Origin: Lachnospiraceae bacterium UBA3804
GTDB lineage: Bacteria > Bacillota > Clostridia > Lachnospirales > Lachnospiraceae
Length of the DNA: 64,000 nt
Reading direction: 5' to 3'
Assembly: GCA_002368665.1 (NCBI GenBank)
Contig: DFEK01000013.1
Coordinates: 62,001-126,000, forward strand
Shown: one piece after another, positions 1 to 7,889 of the stretch
How positions within the stretch are numbered: position 1 is the stretch's first letter
Layout: each line of letters starts with the position of its first letter
Notes under the pieces: generated by a model
Told to the model about the DNA's origin: nothing
Seen by the model: the letters and a program-made list of their open reading frames with translations, nothing else
Databases searched by the model: none
Translations under genes and position numbers: made by a program

Positions 1-1260
1 CTGCGTCTGGATCTTCGTGAACTTCGTAAGAAGACCGGCGGATTCTTCGGTTCCGGCGAGAGCACCGGTTCCGTAGGTGTAGTTACCATCAATATGCCGA
101 GAATCGCTTATCTTTCCGCTAACGAAGCAGAATTCTTCAAGCGTCTTGACCGTATGATGGATATTTCCGCAAGAAGCTTAAAGATTAAAAGAGGAGTCAT
201 TTCCAAACTTCTTGACGAGGGTCTGTATCCTTACACCAAGAGATATTTGGGAAGCTTTGACAATCACTTCTCCACCATCGGCCTTGTCGGCATGAACGAG
301 GCAGGCTTAAATGCCAACTGGTTAAGAGAAGACATGTCCAGTCCAAAGACACAGGAGTTCACCAAGAAAGTACTGAATCACATGAGAGAGCGTCTGTCCG
401 ATTATCAGGAACAGTACGGTGATCTTTACAACCTGGAGGCTACTCCTGCGGAAAGTACGGCATACCGTTTTGCAAAGCATGACAGAAAGCGTTGGCCGAG
501 CATCAAGACTGCAGGTAAGCCGGGAGATACTCCTTACTATACCAATTCCTCCCACCTTCCTGTTGACTATACCACTGATGTATACGATGCACTGGATATC
601 CAGGATGAGCTGCAGACACTGTACACTTCCGGAACCGTATTCCATGCATTCCTCGGTGAGAAACTTCCCGACTGGAAGGCAGCAGAGAAACTGGTACGTT
701 CCATCGCGGAGAACTACAAATTGCCGTATTACACCATGTCTCCGACATACTCCATCTGCCGTGAGCACGGATATCTGGCAGGCGAAGTTGCTACCTGCCC
801 GACCTGCGGAGCAAAGACCGAGATTTACAGCCGTATTACCGGATATTATCGTCCCGTTCAGAACTGGAACGACGGAAAATTACAGGAATTCAAGAATCGT
901 ACCGAATACGATATCGAGCATTCCAAATTAACCCACAGAGTAAAGGATGAGCCTGCCGTAAATACGGTAGTGACCATCAAGAACGAAGAAGGGGAGACAA
1001 AGGTAGATATCGAGAATCCCGAAAACCTTACTTATCTCTTTGTGACCGCTACATGCCCGAACTGCAAACTGGCGAAAGAGTACCTTAAGAATGAACAGTT
1101 TATCGTAATGGATGCCGCTGAAAACATGGACCTTGCGAAAAAATACGGAATCATGCAGGCACCTACCCTGGTAGTCACTCATGGAGATACCTATGAGAAA
1201 TATGTGAATGTATCCAATATCAAGAAATATGTGGATGAGAAAGCACAGGCGACCGTATAA
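1..1260 (+). CDS. nrdD: Anaerobic (class III) ribonucleoside-triphosphate reductase, 3' part, with C-terminal redoxin domain
   Basis: The frame is open from base 1, so the N-terminus lies outside the window and 419 residues are visible. NrdD reduces ribonucleoside triphosphates to dNTPs with a glycyl radical under anoxia. The zinc-site region (ICREHGYLAGE then CPTCG, about bases 750-820) and the glycyl-radical segment RITGYYRPVQNW (about 829-865) are both clear. After the usual NrdD end near EFKNRTEYD the chain continues about 110 residues into a thioredoxin/glutaredoxin-like domain with TATCPNCK (near 1048) and a cis-Pro-like QAPTLVV segment. That extension probably supplies reducing equivalents in cis, which is inference. 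No nrdG activase gene follows; pyrF is next, behind a terminator. Confidence 0.95.
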   Translation: MRLDLRELRKKTGGFFGSGESTGSVGVVTINMPRIAYLSANEAEFFKRLDRMMDISARSLKIKRGVISKLLDEGLYPYTKRYLGSFDNHFSTIGLVGMNEAGLNANWLREDMSSPKTQEFTKKVLNHMRERLSDYQEQYGDLYNLEATPAESTAYRFAKHDRKRWPSIKTAGKPGDTPYYTNSSHLPVDYTTDVYDALDIQDELQTLYTSGTVFHAFLGEKLPDWKAAEKLVRSIAENYKLPYYTMSPTYSICREHGYLAGEVATCPTCGAKTEIYSRITGYYRPVQNWNDGKLQEFKNRTEYDIEHSKLTHRVKDEPAVNTVVTIKNEEGETKVDIENPENLTYLFVTATCPNCKLAKEYLKNEQFIVMDAAENMDLAKKYGIMQAPTLVVTHGDTYEKYVNVSNIKKYVDEKAQATV

Positions 1261-1312
1261 GGTGTGCCGCTAAGCCGTAAATCCGGCAAGGGAAACGTAG
1301 ACTGGAATGAAG

Positions 1313-1358
1313 ACCGACCTTGAAGGGGGAAAACAATACCCGAAAAGGTCGGTTTTTT
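1313..1358 (+). terminator. Intrinsic terminator after nrdD
   Basis: Stem ACCGACCTT (1313-1321) pairs with AAGGTCGGT (1345-1353) and is followed by a T run. It separates nrdD from pyrF. Confidence 0.85.
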
Positions 1359-1446
1359 ATTGAAAAATTACAGAAAAAAGATTGCCGTAAGCAGGGAAAG
1401 AGTATAAAATATTTATGTATGCTAAAATTTGGAGGAGAATGTGTCC

Positions 1447-2391
1447 ATGATTAATAAACTGATGCGAGAAATCCAGAAAAAGAACGCCCCTATCGTGGTT
1501 GGTCTGGATCCGACTATGAAGTTTATCCCGGAAAGTGTGAAAAAGAATGCTTTTTCCGTTTACGGAGAAACCTTGCAGGGAGCAGGAGAAGCCATTTGGC
1601 AGTTTAACAAGGAAATCGTGGATGCGATCTACGAGCTTGTACCCGCAGTAAAACCGCAGATCGCCATGTATGAGCAGTTTGGTATCGAAGGACTGATTGC
1701 GTACAAGAAGACCGTTGATTACTGTAAGTCCAAAGGACTGGTTGTGATCGGCGATATTAAAAGAGGAGATATCGGTTCTACCTCCACGGCGTATGCTGTT
1801 GGTCATTTGGGCAAAGTACAGGTGGGAAGCGAATCGTATGCTCCGTTTGATGAAGATTTCGCAACCGTTAACCCGTATCTCGGTACGGACGGAGTAAAGC
1901 CCTTTATCGATGTTTGTAAAGAAGAAAAGAAGGGTATTTTCGTTTTGGTTAAAACATCCAATCCCAGCTCCGGAGAATTCCAGGACAGACAGATTGCCGA
2001 TGCAAACAACAGACCGCTTTACGAAATCGTAGGCGAGAAAGTTGCAGAATGGGGCGCCGACTGCATGGGTGAATCCTACAGTTATGTCGGTGCGGTTGTC
2101 GGAGCAACATATCCCGAAATGGGAAAGATTTTAAGACAGATCATGCCGAAGAGTTTGATTCTGGTTCCCGGATACGGAGCACAGGGTGGAAAAGGAGCCG
2201 ATCTGGTTCACTTCTTCAATGCCGACGGTCTTGGTGCCATCGTAAACTCGTCCAGAGGAATCATCGCGGCATATCAGAATGAGAAGTATAAAGAAAAATA
2301 CACCGAGGCCAATTTTGCAGATGCCGCAAGGGAAGCGGTTTTGGATATGCAGAAAGATATTGCTTCGGCGCTCGGAACCATAAATGTGTAA
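1447..2391 (+). CDS. pyrF: Orotidine 5'-phosphate decarboxylase, type 2
   Basis: A 314-residue OMP decarboxylase, catalysing the last step of UMP synthesis. Family motifs are VVGLDPTMKFIP near the N-terminus, the catalytic-loop segment IGDIKRGDIGST, and VPGYGAQGG with NSSRGI near the phosphate site. The length fits the longer type 2 (PyrF/OMPdecase) group rather than the roughly 240-residue type 1. I chose ATG 1447 because GGAGGAG at 1431-1437 sits 9 bases upstream; the in-frame TTG 1429 and GTG 1441 are too close to or upstream of that site. pyrE is at 16153, so pyrimidine genes are scattered here. Confidence 0.95.
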   Translation: MINKLMREIQKKNAPIVVGLDPTMKFIPESVKKNAFSVYGETLQGAGEAIWQFNKEIVDAIYELVPAVKPQIAMYEQFGIEGLIAYKKTVDYCKSKGLVVIGDIKRGDIGSTSTAYAVGHLGKVQVGSESYAPFDEDFATVNPYLGTDGVKPFIDVCKEEKKGIFVLVKTSNPSSGEFQDRQIADANNRPLYEIVGEKVAEWGADCMGESYSYVGAVVGATYPEMGKILRQIMPKSLILVPGYGAQGGKGADLVHFFNADGLGAIVNSSRGIIAAYQNEKYKEKYTEANFADAAREAVLDMQKDIASALGTINV

Positions 2392-2416
2392 AAGATCTTT
2401 TGGGGAGAAGATTACA

Positions 2417-5011
2417 ATGAGAAAAACAATCAGACAAAAGTGTGCATTCGTTCTGATTCTTGTCATGCTGACGGCGGTACTCAGTTCCTGTATGGCTGCC
2501 AATTCGGAAGTCGAGATTAAGCAGAGCGGAAAGGCTGTTATTACCGGATATGTCCTGATGGATGAAACATCACTCAGAGACACCTACGGTATGCCGACCA
2601 ATTTCTACGATGCGGTTGAAAAAGACGGCCGATTTGCAGGTGTATCCATCTGGAAGAAGGAGTATGTCGATCGTCAGATTGACGGTGTGAACTACACCGG
2701 TGTTAAGGTCAGCGGAGAATTTGCCAAGAAAGAAATCCAGACTGCCCTGAACCAGTTATACGGACAGTACGCATCCGTAAGCTACAGTGATAAGAATGTC
2801 TTCGGAAAAAGAACCATTCATATTTCCATGCAGAGCAACGGAAACCGCTTGATGGCCGAAGAGATGCAGAATGCGCTGGATGGACAGCTTTTGTCTTCCT
2901 TAACCATTACCATCCCCGGTAAAATCAAAACCTTAAACGGCGGAACCAAAAACGGAGAGAAAACCGTTGTTCTGGATACACTCGGTTTACTGACCGGAGA
3001 AACTCCCAATGTAACGATGGAAGCGCAGTTCGCCGATTATACCTTCTTTATTCCGTTTGGCGTTGTTCTGGTTTTGGCAATTGCAGCGATCATCGTAGTT
3101 GCATCCAGAGTAAAACATGAAGCACAGTTAAAGAAAAATTCCAAATCCATTAAATTGGAGAAGAAACCCAAACGTGGCGGATTCAGTGATGATCTGGATA
3201 AGCCGTATCAGCCGAAGGGCAAATTATCCTTCACCAAGCAGTCTCCGCCGAAATATACCGCAACCGAAGCGGCACCCGTTACCGAAGTGCCGAAACCTTC
3301 CTTTGCACCGAAGACTGCAAGCAGTGCACCGGCAGCAGAACCCGTTGTCGAAGAAACTCCGGTTGCACCCGCTCCCGAGAAGCCGGCATATCAGCCGATG
3401 CAGTTCAGAAGAAGAAGAATGCCTTCTTCGAACACTTTTACACAAACACCTGTGGCACCTGCTCCCGAACCGGTAGCAGAGCCTGTATATGAAGAACCTG
3501 CGCCCGTATATGAAGAGCCTGCATATGAAGAACCTGTATATGAAGAGCCTGCATACGAGCAGCCTGCATATGAAGAACCGGTATACGAAGAACCTGCATA
3601 CGAACAGCCTGCATATGAAGAACCCGTATACGAAGAGCCTGTGTATGAAGAACCTGCACCTGTATATGAAGAACCTGCAAGTGCGAAGATCGGACGTACT
3701 TCCGGTGCCCTGATGCAGCAGGAAACCCAGATGGGAACCTATCACGAGAAAGCGGGAAGTGCAAAGTTTTCCAAGGAAAACAGAGATGCCGCACCGGCAG
3801 CAGCTTCCACGGGATCTACAATTTTCACTCCGAGAAGTACCGCACCGAACTATGCATACGGTATGGAAGGATATCATGAAGAACATCAGACAAAAGACAG
3901 TTTTGAGAATACGGAATCTTCCACACTCTTTACGCCGAGAAGTACCGCAGCCAACTTAAATTACGGTCATGAAGAGCATAAACCTGTTGAAACACTGTCT
4001 ACCGGTTCTACGCTCTTTACTCCGAGAAGTACGGCGCCGAACATGAATTACGGTGTTAAGGATCCGCTCGAAGGCGAGAAATCCATTTATGATGAGCCGG
4101 AGAGAAACAAAGACTTCTTCTACGGAAAAGACTTCACCAAAGCACCGAAATCCACAACCTATGAGGCTGAGGAAAGCGGAGCGGTCGGCAAGCCGGTTTA
4201 CGGTCATGTTGAATTTGAAGAGATGTCGGAAGAAGAAGCAGCTGAATATGATGAAAACGCTGAAACCTATAACTATGCTACCGATTATGACGACGGCGGA
4301 TATGAGGATGCATCCTATTATAACGAGGACACTGTTCCTTCTACCATCATACCGGTAGATACACCCAGCATCCAGCCGATCGAGCAGACATCCAATGTAG
4401 GTTCGATCTACCAGACCAACGGATATGAAAGTTCGGGCTATGAATCCGCAAATGTCGGAGCAAGTGAAAAATCCGCTGCCATTAAAGACGCATACGGCGG
4501 AAGCAAACTCGGAAGCGGAGCTTATGTGGGCGGTGCCACAACAGGTACAAGGGTTGGACGCAGCGTCGGAAATATCGGCGGATATGTGGATGAAACCATG
4601 GTAAATACTTCTTCCTACGGTTCCGATCCTTTCGGAGGATCACCTCTTCCGAAACTCGGAGAGATGGGAGCGGGCGGAGCAGGAATGTTCGCCATCGGTT
4701 CCACCGGCGGATTCGGATCTTCCTCCTATGAAGGAAATACAATCGGTGAGGGAACATTCGGCTCCAGTAAATATCAGCCTGCCAAAGAAGCATACAGAAC
4801 GACCGACAGCTCCACTTTAAAACCGCATTCGGAAGTATCCTCTGCATACGGTAAGACATTCAATACCGGAGGAACCGGAAGATTTGACTTCGGTATGGCA
4901 TCTTCGGATTCCGGAAGAAAATGTCCTTTCTGTAAGGAACCGATCCGTGATGACGATATCATGTGTGTTGCCTGCGGAGCTACATTATCTAGACCGTACG
5001 GTTCGTTTTAA
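2417..5011 (+). CDS. Large repeat-rich membrane-anchored protein with C-terminal zinc ribbon
   Basis: 864 residues from ATG 2417, with GGGGAGA 9 bases upstream. The N-terminus has a lipoprotein-like signal (LTAVLSSC). An exported domain of about 180 residues follows, resembling LppM/DUF3153 in its VxITGYVLMDE start (tentative). One membrane helix lies at about 210-235 (FIPFGVVLVLAIAAIIVVASRV). The rest should be cytoplasmic: a low-complexity linker, YEEPA/YEEPV pentapeptide repeats at about 355-421, three STxFTPRSTAxN repeats at about 470-550, a Gly/Ser/Tyr-rich region, and a terminal zinc ribbon CPFCKEPI...CVACGA at about 835-858. Function is unknown; the shape suggests an envelope scaffold or sensor. 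A lipid anchor and a transmembrane helix together would be unusual, so the signal could instead be cleaved by signal peptidase I. Confidence 0.8.
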   Translation: MRKTIRQKCAFVLILVMLTAVLSSCMAANSEVEIKQSGKAVITGYVLMDETSLRDTYGMPTNFYDAVEKDGRFAGVSIWKKEYVDRQIDGVNYTGVKVSGEFAKKEIQTALNQLYGQYASVSYSDKNVFGKRTIHISMQSNGNRLMAEEMQNALDGQLLSSLTITIPGKIKTLNGGTKNGEKTVVLDTLGLLTGETPNVTMEAQFADYTFFIPFGVVLVLAIAAIIVVASRVKHEAQLKKNSKSIKLEKKPKRGGFSDDLDKPYQPKGKLSFTKQSPPKYTATEAAPVTEVPKPSFAPKTASSAPAAEPVVEETPVAPAPEKPAYQPMQFRRRRMPSSNTFTQTPVAPAPEPVAEPVYEEPAPVYEEPAYEEPVYEEPAYEQPAYEEPVYEEPAYEQPAYEEPVYEEPVYEEPAPVYEEPASAKIGRTSGALMQQETQMGTYHEKAGSAKFSKENRDAAPAAASTGSTIFTPRSTAPNYAYGMEGYHEEHQTKDSFENTESSTLFTPRSTAANLNYGHEEHKPVETLSTGSTLFTPRSTAPNMNYGVKDPLEGEKSIYDEPERNKDFFYGKDFTKAPKSTTYEAEESGAVGKPVYGHVEFEEMSEEEAAEYDENAETYNYATDYDDGGYEDASYYNEDTVPSTIIPVDTPSIQPIEQTSNVGSIYQTNGYESSGYESANVGASEKSAAIKDAYGGSKLGSGAYVGGATTGTRVGRSVGNIGGYVDETMVNTSSYGSDPFGGSPLPKLGEMGAGGAGMFAIGSTGGFGSSSYEGNTIGEGTFGSSKYQPAKEAYRTTDSSTLKPHSEVSSAYGKTFNTGGTGRFDFGMASSDSGRKCPFCKEPIRDDDIMCVACGATLSRPYGSF
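3480..3680 (+). repeat. In-frame tandem pentapeptide-coding repeats
   Basis: About 13 degenerate 15-base units coding for (V/A)YE(E/Q)P within the gene at 2417-5011. Codons alternate between near-synonyms (gaa/gag, cct/ccg/ccc), which suggests old expansion with drift or selection against perfect repeats. Confidence 0.9.
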
Positions 5012-5024
5012 ATAAGATTACCTC

Positions 5025-5060
5025 ATACAGGAAACGCAAACTTGCGTTTCCTGTATTTAT
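5025..5060 (+). terminator. Intrinsic terminator
   Basis: A 15-bp perfect stem, ATACAGGAAACGCAA (5025-5039) with TTGCGTTTCCTGTAT (5042-5056), followed by TTTATTT. Its 3' arm contains the -35 of the next promoter. Confidence 0.85.
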
Positions 5061-5070
5061 TTGGTATAAC
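5042..5070 (+). promoter_or_regulatory. Promoter of the cobalamin-riboswitch operon
   Basis: TTGCGT (5042-5047), 17-base spacer, TATAAC (5065-5070), just upstream of the riboswitch core. The -35 hexamer lies inside the 3' arm of the preceding terminator. Confidence 0.55.
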
Positions 5071-5077
5071 ATTTCTG

Positions 5078-5225
5078 TTAAGGGATTATATTCGGGGAAA
5101 CGGGTGAAATTCCCGTACGAGCCCGTCGCCGTGATATGCGTATATGGTGTCAATTACCTTCTCCCGCAAGGAAGGGAAACGTCATTGGGAAACCGAGAAG
5201 ACTTTTGATGCCGGCATTTAAGTCG
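5078..5225 (+). promoter_or_regulatory. Cobalamin riboswitch
   Basis: The conserved core is readable: GGGGAAACGGGTGAAATTCC (5094-5113), then CGAGCCCGTCGCCGTGA near 5118-5134, and a closing GGGAAACCGAGAAGAC near 5187-5202. These match the Cbl riboswitch pattern of GGGAA, GGTGAAATTCC and CCCGTCGC boxes. A GC-rich hairpin region (5205-5295) lies between the aptamer and the Shine-Dalgarno AAAGGAG at 5322. It has no good terminal T run, so translational control is my guess. Boundaries are approximate. It controls the DUF4430 lipoprotein and ECF S component. Confidence 0.88.
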
Positions 5226-5336
5226 AAATACCCGGTATGATACCCTCTCCGCGGCAGATGCATCGCATCGGCCCTTCCGCGAGTGCCGGAATCGGAGGCT
5301 TAATATTTTTAATTTATATTTAAAGGAGATCAAGCA

Positions 5337-5840
5337 ATGAGAAAGAACAATCTGAAAAAGTTATCAATCTCTGTTCTTATGATGGCATTGGTTGCGGCAA
5401 TGGCAGTTATCGGAACAGCATGTGCAAAGAAGGGAGCGGTTGTTGAGAATGCTTCCGAAGTAGTAGCGGAAGTAGTAAGCGAAACCGTAAGCGAAGTGGC
5501 AAGCGAAGTTGCAGCAGGTACCGAGGATGCTCCCGCTGTAATCGGCGAAGGTGACGTAGACTTCACTCTTGAAGTTGTTTACGCAGACGGTAAGGCAGAT
5601 TATTTCACTGTAAAAACCGATGATGAAACTCTTGACAAGGCACTTTTGGATGCAGGTGTTGTAGAGGGTGAAGACAGTGATTACGGTCTTTACATCAAGA
5701 CGGTTAACGGTGTAACCGCTGATTACGATGCAGATCAGTCCTGGTGGGGCTTCTACATCAATGATGAAATGGCAAGTGTCGGTGTAAGTGATACTACCGT
5801 TGAAGAAGGCGCTAAATACTCTCTGAAGTATGAAAAATAA
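5337..5840 (+). CDS. DUF4430 domain lipoprotein, probable cobalamin/corrinoid capture protein
   Basis: 167 residues. The signal peptide ends in a lipobox (VIGTAC, Cys29), followed by a Val/Ser/Glu low-complexity linker (SEVVAEVV...SEVASEVA). Residues about 75-167 form a DUF4430 (PF14478, transcobalamin C-terminal-like) domain with FTLEVVYADG, YGLYIKTVNG and the aromatic WWGFYIN segment. The start has AAAGGAG 8-9 bases upstream. The gene is first behind a cobalamin riboswitch and overlaps an ECF S component, so capture of cobalamin or a precursor at the membrane is a strong contextual inference. Confidence 0.85.
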   Translation: MRKNNLKKLSISVLMMALVAAMAVIGTACAKKGAVVENASEVVAEVVSETVSEVASEVAAGTEDAPAVIGEGDVDFTLEVVYADGKADYFTVKTDDETLDKALLDAGVVEGEDSDYGLYIKTVNGVTADYDADQSWWGFYINDEMASVGVSDTTVEEGAKYSLKYEK

Positions 5841-6366
5841 GAAAAAGGCGCTTCTCACCATTCGTGAGATTGCCATATTCGGTATGCTTGGAGGCTTGAT
5901 GTATGCCTCCAAGATACTGATGAATGCATTTCCCAATGTGCATTTTATCGGAGTTTCCATCATGGCCATTACGCTGGTCTATCGGTGGAAAGCATTGTTT
6001 CCGATTTATGTTTTTGTTTTGATTCACGGATTTGTCGAGGGATTCTCCGCATGGTGGGTTCCCTATTTGTATATATGGCTGCCTCTTTGGGGAATCACGA
6101 TGATTCTGCCGAAGAAAATGCCGGAATGGCTGGCACCCATTGTATATATGGTCGTTTGCGGACTGCACGGCCTGGCATACGGAACCATGTTTGCTCCGAT
6201 GCATGCGCTTTTCTTCCATCTGGATTTTAAGGGCATGATAGCCTGGATCATAACAGGTCTTCCGTGGGACGGTGTACACGCAGTCAGCAATTTTATTTTC
6301 GGATCGTTAATCATTCCGCTGTCAACGGTAATTAAGATGGCGGACAGTATAGGAATGAAAGAATGA
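5830..6366 (+). CDS. ECF transporter S component, probable cobalamin/cobinamide
   Basis: 178 residues, about six hydrophobic segments, starting 11 bases inside the preceding gene. The N-terminal IREIAIFGMLGGLMYASKILMN resembles the S-component segment that docks the ECF-T subunit. S components bind one vitamin and share an EcfA-EcfA'-EcfT module encoded elsewhere; none is in this window. The riboswitch and the DUF4430 partner point to a corrinoid substrate of the CblT type. This is inferred from context, because S components are too divergent to assign by eye. Confidence 0.8.
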   Translation: MKNKKKALLTIREIAIFGMLGGLMYASKILMNAFPNVHFIGVSIMAITLVYRWKALFPIYVFVLIHGFVEGFSAWWVPYLYIWLPLWGITMILPKKMPEWLAPIVYMVVCGLHGLAYGTMFAPMHALFFHLDFKGMIAWIITGLPWDGVHAVSNFIFGSLIIPLSTVIKMADSIGMKE

Positions 6367-6977
6367 ATCAGTTCACCAAAAAAGCAATCATTGACAGTTT
6401 TATCGAACTGTCCAAAACCGAACCCATTGAGAAGATTACCGTTACGATGATCTCCAAACACTGTGGGATCAACAGGAACACGTTCTATTACTATTTTCAG
6501 GACGTGTATTCTTTGATGGAAGAGATCATTTATTCGAAATCGGAGAAACTCTTCCCCGCGGAGTTGCAGCTCGGTGATGACGGATGGATCAATATTCTTC
6601 GTTTTATGGGCATATATGCCAAGAAAAACGAAGCGTTTATCCGAAACATGTATCAGTCCATGGGACGCGATGCATTCGGTGATTACATGGTGGATCTCGC
6701 CTATCATCCGGCCAGAAACTATATCGACAAATTTGTGGAAGATATGTACAAGGAAGAGAGACTATCTCTTACGCAGGATGAGAAGGATCGGGCAGCGTAT
6801 CTATTTGCCAAGATGTTTTCGGAAACCACGGTGGACTGGATTCGCGGAAAGCGCGGAGCGGACCCGGTGAAAACCATGGAGGATGCCGTAATTATGTTTG
6901 ACGGAGTAGCACAGGCAATCCTTTTGAATATGGCGAAAAGTCATTTGAAAAATAAAGAAAATATTAAAGATTCATAA
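6363..6977 (+). CDS. TetR/AcrR family transcriptional regulator
   Basis: 204 residues, ATGA overlap with the S-component gene, so it is translationally coupled to the cobalamin operon. The N-terminal helix-turn-helix is standard for the family: KKAIIDSFIELSKTEPIEKITVTMIS then CGINRNTFYYYFQDVYSLMEEI. The C-terminal half is helical, resembling TetR_C_33/TetR_C_8 type ligand domains. Its target is unknown. It could act on its own operon or on the lipid operon that begins 137 bases downstream. Confidence 0.9.
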   Translation: MNQFTKKAIIDSFIELSKTEPIEKITVTMISKHCGINRNTFYYYFQDVYSLMEEIIYSKSEKLFPAELQLGDDGWINILRFMGIYAKKNEAFIRNMYQSMGRDAFGDYMVDLAYHPARNYIDKFVEDMYKEERLSLTQDEKDRAAYLFAKMFSETTVDWIRGKRGADPVKTMEDAVIMFDGVAQAILLNMAKSHLKNKENIKDS

Positions 6978-7005
6978 AAAAAGAATTAATGGTTTACATA
7001 ATCTT

Positions 7006-7037
7006 TAGGCACTTTGACATAAAGTGCCTAATTTTTA
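7006..7037 (+). terminator. Intrinsic terminator after tetR-like gene
   Basis: Stem TAGGCACTTT (7006-7015) with AAAGTGCCTA (7021-7030), followed by ATTTTTAT. It separates the cobalamin operon from the lipid operon. Confidence 0.85.
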
Positions 7038-7113
7038 TGCAACTAACAAATAATGTATATTGAGAACAAAGGACTTTTTTGGCAAAATATAATCGATTAG
7101 AAAGGGTGAAAAA

Positions 7114-7866
7114 ATGCGCATTTTACTGATAAACGGAAGCTTAAGGGGAGAGATGAGTTCCTCACTTAAAATTGCACGTGCTTTTGTGCAGGGTATGATC
7201 AAGGCAAACGGCGAAGAGAATACAGTCGTTACCGAAATTGCACTGAAGGATAAGAACATCGATCACTGCCACGGATGCTTCTGCTGTTGGAAAACAACCA
7301 AAGGAAAATGTGTTATCCGGGATGACATGGACGAAATCCGAGATCTGGTGATGGAAAGTGATGTCATCATCGAGGTATTCGGTCTTTACTTCTTCGGACT
7401 TCCTTCCAAACTCAAAGCATTTATGGACAGAATGATCTGCTATGTTTCCGAATACCGTGCGGTAAACGGAGACGAATCGACGGGGCGCTTTTTACACGAA
7501 ATGCGTTTCCCTGAACTGATGAAGAAAAAACTCGTACTGATTTCCGCCTGCGGATATGAAGAAACCGTGGACTGCTATGATTCGGTAAAATTGCAGTTTG
7601 ACCGTATTTGCGGACCCGACGGATATACGCTGATTACCGCACCGCAGGGAGGTATGCTTGCGGAGAGCACATTTGCCAATAAGGTGGAACGGTATTTGAA
7701 AAAGTTTTCCGATGCCGGCGAAGAATTCGTAAGAGACGGCAAAGTAAGTCCGGAAACGATAAAGAAATTGGAAATTCCCATGCTGGGCCACAATACATTC
7801 GCTCAGGCCATCAACATGAACTGGGATGAGCCGGGAGTCGGCCCTTACGGTAAATTTATTCCGTAA
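7114..7866 (+). CDS. Flavodoxin-fold NAD(P)H-dependent FMN reductase-like protein
   Basis: 250 residues. It begins MRILLINGSLRGEMSSS, the FMN phosphate-binding loop of the NADPH-dependent FMN reductase/iron-sulfur flavoprotein superfamily. CHGCFCCWKTTKGKC at about residues 52-66 is the cysteine cluster common in clostridial members, and YFFGLPSKLKAFMDR is the second FMN loop. It is first in the lipid operon, behind a terminator, with a TATAAT-like -10 at 7088-7093 but no convincing -35. Substrate is unknown. No enoyl-ACP reductase is encoded nearby, but I see no specific evidence that this protein fills that role. Confidence 0.8.
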   Translation: MRILLINGSLRGEMSSSLKIARAFVQGMIKANGEENTVVTEIALKDKNIDHCHGCFCCWKTTKGKCVIRDDMDEIRDLVMESDVIIEVFGLYFFGLPSKLKAFMDRMICYVSEYRAVNGDESTGRFLHEMRFPELMKKKLVLISACGYEETVDCYDSVKLQFDRICGPDGYTLITAPQGGMLAESTFANKVERYLKKFSDAGEEFVRDGKVSPETIKKLEIPMLGHNTFAQAINMNWDEPGVGPYGKFIP

Positions 7867-7889
7867 ATAAGTCAAGCAAGGATGAAGCG

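Noticed and set aside
1261..1312. Possible structured RNA after nrdD
   Set aside because: Only a short GCCG/CGGC hairpin is visible and it matches no riboswitch class I know.
3480..3680. Regular 15-base repeats considered as a CRISPR or satellite
   Set aside because: Units stay in frame as YEEPx codons, with no spacers and no cas genes.
3224..3886. A 220-residue minus-strand ORF rich in Cys, Phe and Arg opposite the YEEP repeats
   Set aside because: It is the complement of in-frame repeats in a gene with clear domains and a start site. It has no Shine-Dalgarno.
7060..7093. Promoter for the flavodoxin-like gene (TTGAGA ... TATAAT)
   Set aside because: The spacer is 22 bases, too long. The -10 alone is mentioned in the gene entry.
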